Of a DNA stretch of 10,547 nucleotides, positions 6,628 to 10,547 are shown one piece after another. Both the position numbers and the translations under genes were made by a program. The notes below the pieces were generated by a model that saw only the letters and a program-made list of their open reading frames with translations, ran no database searches and had not been told where the DNA came from. The stretch's first letter is position 1, and each line of letters opens with the position of its first letter. This stretch comes from Clostridiales bacterium (GTDB lineage: Bacteria > Bacillota > Clostridia > Oscillospirales > Acutalibacteraceae): NCBI GenBank assembly GCA_021200075.1, contig JAJQGZ010000153.1, positions 1 through 10,547 on the forward strand, read 5' to 3'.

Positions 6628-7692
6628 TTACTTTGTTTTTTCAACTGCATAAAAATTTGATTCCCATGCAGGTATATATTTGCTGTGGCGGAAGTAGAGT
6701 TTGTAGTTATCGTTTAGCTCATATATTTTCTTGCCAAGAGCAAACATATCTTCATTTCTGTGATAAGCGCATATATAAAGCTTTGGATGATATTTTTTAA
6801 TAATTTTTTCCGCTCCGTTCAGAGCTTTCATTTCTGCTCCCTCAATATCCATTTTAATCATAGTTACGGGGAAGTCGATGATTGAATCAATATCCGTCAC
6901 TTCCACAGGTATTCCGCCGGCGGAAAGGTGCGAGTTTCTGTTAGATGAACTTTCAAGGTAAAGGGTTTCACGCTTATTCCAAGCACCCATATTAAGTGCT
7001 GTGATATTATCCATACCCTGCGTGTTTTTAATTAATTTATTGAAATTCTTTTTATCCGGCTCAAGCGCCGTTATCCTGTTGTATTTACCCTTTGTGAAAG
7101 ATGTAAATTCTGCAATCGTGTCTCCGTTATATGCACCGAGGTCTACAATTGCCTCGTTGTCGGTAAGTTTGAGTATATCACGATAAATAGTGTCTTTATC
7201 GCAAAATGACGAAAACAGATACGATATTTTACCGCTTATTTTAAAATTGAGTATATTTTTATACACTCTCCGGCTTTCGTCGTCGGCAAGACGGTTGAAT
7301 ACAAAATCAAAGTCCTTTTCATTTTTCTCAACATATTCACGAGTGAAAAGTCCTCCGCCGGCAACGGGAATGTCGGGAGCGAAAACACTGTGTTTACCGT
7401 CGATGCTTTTGATTTTTTCAAGCATATTATCAAGATGTGTTGCAAAGGCTAATACTACATTGAAATCGTCATATTTTTGGCAAATATCAGAGTAGGTAAG
7501 TACCTTTCGCCCTAAAAAGCTGTGACCTCTTACAAATTCGTCGCTTGCAAAAATGTCACTTACTTCAATGCCGTAATCGGTAAGTATGCTTATTATTTTT
7601 TCAGACGCATTGCCCATTCCGTATATAACAACGGGCTTTCCGTCTTTTTTAAAAAAATCCCAAACATTATTTTCGTTTATGTATTCAAGCAT
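6628..7692 (-). CDS. FkbM-family SAM-dependent methyltransferase with N-terminal Rossmann-like domain
   Basis: A 354-residue protein. The C-terminal half is an FkbM-type methyltransferase: SAM-binding motif I AIVDLGAYNGDT (181-192), the acidic end of the next strand ALEPDKKNF (209-217) and the family signature MIKMDIEGAEMKAL (278-291). The first 110 residues look like a separate nucleotide-binding fold, with PVVIYGMGNASEKI (20-33) resembling a glycine-rich Rossmann loop, as seen in several Firmicute FkbM proteins linked to surface-sugar modification. FkbM enzymes methylate hydroxyl groups of sugars, polyketides or lipids; the acceptor here is unknown. There is no signal peptide or membrane segment. 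ATG at 7692 is preceded by GGAGAGGT (7708-7701) at eight bases. It is the first gene of the minus-strand run with the TauE/SafE and sulfatase genes, suggesting a shared but unproven link to sugar or glycan chemistry. Confidence 0.88.
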   Translation of the reverse strand: MLEYINENNVWDFFKKDGKPVVIYGMGNASEKIISILTDYGIEVSDIFASDEFVRGHSFLGRKVLTYSDICQKYDDFNVVLAFATHLDNMLEKIKSIDGKHSVFAPDIPVAGGGLFTREYVEKNEKDFDFVFNRLADDESRRVYKNILNFKISGKISYLFSSFCDKDTIYRDILKLTDNEAIVDLGAYNGDTIAEFTSFTKGKYNRITALEPDKKNFNKLIKNTQGMDNITALNMGAWNKRETLYLESSSNRNSHLSAGGIPVEVTDIDSIIDFPVTMIKMDIEGAEMKALNGAEKIIKKYHPKLYICAYHRNEDMFALGKKIYELNDNYKLYFRHSKYIPAWESNFYAVEKTK

Positions 7693-7734
7693 ACTTAGCT
7701 ACCTCTCCGAGAAAAGCTCGGGAAACCGCATTTG

Positions 7735-7762
7735 ATTATATTTTGCGAATACGGTTGGTAAA
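7735..7762 (-). promoter_or_regulatory. Probable promoter of the FkbM-TauE-sulfatase run
   Basis: On the minus strand TATAAT (7740-7735) is a perfect -10 box. TTTACC (7762-7757) lies 16 bases upstream as a four-of-six -35 box. Transcription would start near 7728, giving a leader of about 36 bases. A second perfect TATAAT at 7782-7777 has only a poor -35 partner and is an alternative. A small hairpin, CCGAG-CTTTT-CTCGG (7721-7707), lies in the leader and its right arm takes in the first bases of the ribosome binding site, so it could damp translation slightly. Confidence 0.5.
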
Positions 7763-7808
7763 CTGAACCATTCTCCATTATACATCTTACTAAAGTGAAT
7801 TAAAAGTC

Positions 7809-7837
7809 TTTACAAACATTTATTTTTATTATATAAT
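7809..7837 (+). promoter_or_regulatory. Promoter of the CBS-phoH-ybeY-era operon
   Basis: TTTACA (7809-7814, five of six matches) is followed after 17 bases by a perfect TATAAT (7832-7837) in a very A+T-rich stretch. The expected start of transcription is about 7844. It is divergent from the minus-strand promoter some 50 bases to the left; there is no clear operator between them. Confidence 0.75.
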
Positions 7838-7864
7838 ATTTTTAATATTTTGATTAATATTTTA

Positions 7865-7896
7865 AGAGGAATGTCGCTTGAGAGGAATGTCGCTTG
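7865..7896 (+). repeat. Exact 16-base tandem duplication over the translation start region
   Basis: AGAGGAATGTCGCTTG occurs twice with no gap (7865-7880 and 7881-7896). Each copy holds an AGAGG ribosome-binding-like motif and an ATG. The first copy's AGAGG stands eight bases before TTG 7878, the furthest upstream in-frame start of the next gene. The second copy's ATG (7887) is also in frame but has its AGAGGA directly adjoining. The ATG of the first copy (7871) is out of frame and stops after eight codons. The duplication therefore alters which start can be used. Confidence 0.93.
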
Positions 7897-7946
7897 ATTT
7901 AAAAAATATCAATAAAACATTCCCTGTATCGGAGGTAATTGCCTTT

Positions 7947-8762
7947 ATGGGCGGTGGACTGCTGAAACTATTTAAAAAAGAAAGCTCCACGGAAGAAGAG
8001 ATTAAACAGCTTGTCGAGGGTGATGAACAGGTAGGCGAGCTGGAAAAAAATCAAAGGGATATGATTAATAATATCTTTGAGTTTGACGATTTGAACGCCG
8101 GAGATATTATGACCCACAGAACGGATATCGACGCTGTTGAAATTGACGGTTCGATAGAAGACGCCGTTAATGTTGCAATTGAACACGGCAGGTCGAGAAT
8201 ACCGGTTTTTAAAGAAAATCTTGACGATATTTGCGGAATAATTTATGCAAAGGATTTGCTCAAATTTGTCGGAACAAAAATTTCCGCCGATGAAAAGCTT
8301 ACCGATTATGTTCGCAAACCGCTTTTTGTCCCCGAAACTCTTCCTTGCGGGAAGTTGTTTGCCGAAATGACGGAGACAAGAATTATGCTTGCCGTAGTTG
8401 TTGATGAGTACGGCGGTACGGCGGGTCTTGTTACAATGGAGGATGTGCTTGAAAGTATTGTCGGTAATATTCGTGACGAATACGATACGGAAGAAAAAGA
8501 AAATATAACCAAAATAGACGATACCACTTTCACATTTGACGGCGTAACCGATATTGACGAGGCGGAAAAAGTCCTTAATATTGAGTTTCCCGAGGGGGAT
8601 TACGATACTCTTGCAGGATTTATTATCAATATGCTCAGTTTTCTCCCCACAGGCAATAATGCCGAAAATGAAAGCGTTACTTATAAAAACCTTACTTTTA
8701 CCGTTTTGAAAGTAAGTGAACGAAGAATAGAAAAAATTAAAGTACAGAGGAATAATGGCTGA
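7947..8762 (+). CDS. CBS-domain protein of the CorC/HlyC family (no membrane domain)
   Basis: A 271-residue soluble protein from ATG 7947. Two CBS repeats form a likely adenine-nucleotide-binding module: residues 52-110 (AGDIMTHRTD, SRIPVFKE, GIIYAKDLL) and about 118-178 (VVDEYGGTAGLVTMEDVLE). A CorC/HlyC C-terminal domain follows at about 187-265. The DUF21 membrane domain of full-length CNNM/CorB-type magnesium exporters is absent, as in E. coli CorC. CorC has been linked to Mg2+/Co2+ efflux; the role here is unproven. ATG 7947 is preferred because GGAGGT (7931-7936) lies ten bases upstream and homologues usually begin about ten residues before the EEEI region. TTG 7878 and ATG 7887, in the tandem repeat, are in-frame alternatives adding 23 or 20 residues; 7878 fits the promoter position well. 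The end overlaps the PhoH-like gene by eight bases. Confidence 0.87.
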   Translation: MGGGLLKLFKKESSTEEEIKQLVEGDEQVGELEKNQRDMINNIFEFDDLNAGDIMTHRTDIDAVEIDGSIEDAVNVAIEHGRSRIPVFKENLDDICGIIYAKDLLKFVGTKISADEKLTDYVRKPLFVPETLPCGKLFAEMTETRIMLAVVVDEYGGTAGLVTMEDVLESIVGNIRDEYDTEEKENITKIDDTTFTFDGVTDIDEAEKVLNIEFPEGDYDTLAGFIINMLSFLPTGNNAENESVTYKNLTFTVLKVSERRIEKIKVQRNNG

Positions 8763-9717
8763 ACAAATAATAGAATTTGACGATGTTGAACAGGCGGCGA
8801 GCCTTTTCGGCAGCTTTGATGAAAATATAAAGCTTATTGAGCGTGAATACGGAGTTTCGATAATTTCAAGAGATTCAAAATTAAAGGTTGTCGGCGATGA
8901 GGAAAGCGTTTCAAAAACGATAAGAGCATTAAATTCACTCTTGGTTTTAATCGGAAAAGGCGAGGTTCTTTCGGATCAAAATGTCAGATATGTTATATCG
9001 CTTGTAAACGAGGGCAACGAGGATAAGCTCAACACAATGTCCTCAGATACAATTTGTATAACATCCAAAGGCAGACCTGTTAAACCTAAAACTCTCGGTC
9101 AAAAAAAGTATTGTGAAGCTGTGCAGAATAATACCATAACATTCGGAGTTGGCCCTGCCGGAACAGGCAAAACTTATCTCGCTGTTGCAATGGCGGTTAC
9201 GGCATTCAGAGCAAAGCAGGTTAGCAGGATTATTCTTGCCCGTCCTGCGGTCGAGGCAGGGGAAAAATTAGGCTTTCTCCCGGGTGATTTGCAAAGTAAG
9301 GTTGACCCTTATCTCCGTCCGCTTTACGACGCTATGTTTGAAATGCTCGGAAGCGAAAATTTTCAGCGTTTTCAGGAAAGAGGAGCAGTAGAAGTCGCTC
9401 CGCTTGCATATATGAGGGGCAGAACTCTTAACGACAGCTTCATAATTCTTGATGAGGCGCAGAATACGACTCCGGAACAAATGAAGATGTTTTTAACCAG
9501 ACTCGGTTTTCGTTCAAAAATGGTGATTACCGGCGACGCCACTCAGATTGATTTACCTGACGGTAAAAAATCAGGGCTTAAAAAAGTAATGTATATCCTC
9601 AGAGATATTGATGATATTGCTATATGTAAATTTAATCAGAAGGATGTAGTAAGGCATAAACTTGTCCAGGATATAGTCAACGCATACCAAAGATATGAAG
9701 ATGAAAGGAAGAAGTAA
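8755..9717 (+). CDS. PhoH-like ATPase (PhoL/YbeZ type)
   Basis: A 320-residue cytoplasmic P-loop ATPase of the PhoH family. An N-terminal region (about 1-100) resembling the small nucleic-acid-binding domain of these proteins precedes the ATPase core. Motifs: Walker A GPAGTGKT (133-140), the family stretch RPAVEAGEKLGFLPGD (163-178), Walker B FIILDEAQNT (229-238, with D233 and E234) and VITGDATQIDLP (257-268). The length is normal. The family is associated with ybeY across bacteria and is thought to act as an RNA helicase/ATPase in ribosome or RNA maturation; its exact role is not settled. ATG 8755 overlaps the end of the CBS gene by eight bases, with GAGG only four bases upstream. The stop shares one base with the ybeY start, so translation is tightly coupled on both sides. 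Confidence 0.94.
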   Translation: MAEQIIEFDDVEQAASLFGSFDENIKLIEREYGVSIISRDSKLKVVGDEESVSKTIRALNSLLVLIGKGEVLSDQNVRYVISLVNEGNEDKLNTMSSDTICITSKGRPVKPKTLGQKKYCEAVQNNTITFGVGPAGTGKTYLAVAMAVTAFRAKQVSRIILARPAVEAGEKLGFLPGDLQSKVDPYLRPLYDAMFEMLGSENFQRFQERGAVEVAPLAYMRGRTLNDSFIILDEAQNTTPEQMKMFLTRLGFRSKMVITGDATQIDLPDGKKSGLKKVMYILRDIDDIAICKFNQKDVVRHKLVQDIVNAYQRYEDERKK

Positions 9718-10220
9718 TGGAAACTGTAAAAGTTATTATATCAAACGACCAAAAAGCAGTAAAAATCCCCACGGGCATTAGACTTCTCATCAGAAGATGC
9801 TGCCATGCAGTTCTTGAGCTTGAGGGCTTTGAAGGCTCGGCGGAAGTCAGCGTCAGATTTGTTGATAATGAGCAGATAAAAGAGCTTAACCGTCAATACA
9901 GAAACATTGACAGAGAAACCGATGTTCTTTCCTTCCCTCTTGGAGAAAACGGTGAATATGATATAAATCACGATACAGGAGCAAAAATTCTCGGCGATAT
10001 TGTTATTTCCGTACCCAAAGCTTTTGGGCAGTCAAAGATGTATAATCACACTCTTCAGCGTGAAATCGGATTTCTTACCGTACATTCAATGCTTCATCTT
10101 CTCGGATATGACCACGAAAAGGGCGGTCTTGAAGAAGTACATATGAGAGAAAAAGAAGAAACCATCCTTACGCAAGTCGGACTTAAAAGGGATAACAGCT
10201 ATTATATGGGTGACGAATGA
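9717..10220 (+). CDS. ybeY: YbeY endoribonuclease, rRNA maturation factor
   Basis: A 167-residue metal-dependent RNase of the UPF0054 family, acting in 16S rRNA 3'-end maturation and 70S ribosome quality control. The zinc site HSMLHLLGYDH is intact (H123, H127, H133), and the conserved LNRQYRNIDRETDVLSFPL stretch (about 57-75) is present. The length is normal. ATG 9717 overlaps the phoH-like stop TAA (9715-9717) by one base and has AAAGGA (9704-9709) seven bases upstream. The stop overlaps the era start region. In many Firmicutes dgkA and often cdd stand between ybeY and era; here they are absent and the two genes touch. Confidence 0.96.
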   Translation: METVKVIISNDQKAVKIPTGIRLLIRRCCHAVLELEGFEGSAEVSVRFVDNEQIKELNRQYRNIDRETDVLSFPLGENGEYDINHDTGAKILGDIVISVPKAFGQSKMYNHTLQREIGFLTVHSMLHLLGYDHEKGGLEEVHMREKEETILTQVGLKRDNSYYMGDE

Positions 10221-10547
10221 TGAGTAAAACCGCTTTTACGGCAATTGTGGGTAAGCCGAATGTCGGCAAATCCTCGCTTTTAAACAAAATGTTAGGGCAG
10301 AAAATTGCGATAGTTTCCGCAAAACCTCAGACGACAAGAACAAGAATTACAGGCGTTCTTACAAAGGGTGATGTGCAGCTTGTGTTTACGGATACTCCCG
10401 GACTTCATAAGGCGCACAATAAGCTCGGAGAGAAAATGAACGAAGCTGTCGGTGACACCGTCGGAGGCGTTGATGTTTGCCTTTTTATAACAGAACCGAG
10501 AGGCGAGCTTAATCAGCAGGAGCTTGACCTTATAAATATGTTTAAAA
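10220..10547 (+). CDS. era: GTPase Era, N-terminal part (runs off the window)
   Basis: The first 109 codons of Era, the essential GTPase that binds the 3' end of 16S rRNA and assists assembly of the small ribosomal subunit. Visible motifs: G1 GKPNVGKS (11-18), switch I/G2 PQTTRTR (36-42, including the G2 threonine) and G3 DTPGLHK (58-64). G4 NKxD and the KH RNA-binding domain would lie beyond the window. Two adjacent ATG codons exist, 10217 and 10220. The second is preferred because GGGTGA (10208-10213) is then six bases away; the first leaves only three. Both overlap the ybeY stop (10218-10220), showing translational coupling with a gene that acts on the same rRNA end. Confidence 0.95.
   Translation, partial: MSKTAFTAIVGKPNVGKSSLLNKMLGQKIAIVSAKPQTTRTRITGVLTKGDVQLVFTDTPGLHKAHNKLGEKMNEAVGDTVGGVDVCLFITEPRGELNQQELDLINMFK

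Noticed and set aside
7777..7805. Second minus-strand TATAAT as the main promoter of the FkbM run
   Set aside because: The -35 position reads only TTTTAA, a weak match; the TATAAT at 7740-7735 has a better partner and a shorter leader.
1..10547. CRISPR array, tRNA/rRNA genes, insertion sequences, toxin-antitoxin or phage-defence systems
   Set aside because: No repeat-spacer pattern, no cloverleaf-like or rRNA segments, no transposase, and no defence-type domains were seen. The PhoH/YbeY pair is housekeeping RNA maturation, not a toxin-antitoxin pair.

Overview
The window looks like chromosomal DNA of an anaerobic, low-to-moderate G+C Firmicute, most likely a gut-type member of the Clostridia. 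This rests on the codon use, the strong GGAGG/AGGTGAT-type ribosome binding sites, the BmrC/BmrD-like ABC pair, the cysteine-type sulfatase and the phoH-ybeY-era cluster. No genus can be named from the sequence alone. Every gene belongs to a recognisable family. I found no phage, transposon, CRISPR array, rRNA or tRNA, and no wholly unknown gene system.

Layout. (1) Bases 2-654 hold the C-terminal half of a MATE-type efflux protein, split by a one-base frameshift near bases 256-267. (2) Bases 655-876 are a 222-base gap with a near-consensus promoter (TTGACA, 17 bases, TATACT). Its leader carries a palindrome, short reading frames and overlapping hairpins that could form an attenuator. (3) Bases 877-4354 encode two overlapping half-transporters, with the complementary degenerate and canonical ATPase motifs of a heterodimeric multidrug exporter. 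A strong hairpin terminator follows at 4381-4420. (4) Bases 7692-4433 on the minus strand hold a compact three-gene run in transcription order: FkbM-type methyltransferase, TauE/SafE-type anion exporter, cytoplasmic sulfatase. (5) Bases 7693-7877 are a divergent promoter region. It ends in an exact 16-base tandem duplication that includes a ribosome binding site. (6) From about 7878 to the window end lies an overlapping run of housekeeping genes on the plus strand: a CBS/CorC-type protein, PhoH-like ATPase, YbeY endoribonuclease and the start of Era GTPase.

How they fit. The ABC pair, and the MATE gene if intact in the living cell, are drug or metabolite efflux. The sulfatase and TauE/SafE genes are spaced like an operon and suggest release of sulfate from imported sulfated compounds, followed by export of the sulfur oxyanion; the substrate is unknown. 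PhoH-like, YbeY and Era form the conserved ribosome/RNA-maturation neighbourhood. The most interesting unexplained signal is the leader of the ABC operon. There, four short segments can pair as 1:2, 2:3 or 3:4, and a short ORF ends at the base of the last hairpin. This resembles ribosome-mediated attenuation of the kind known for B. subtilis bmrBCD.
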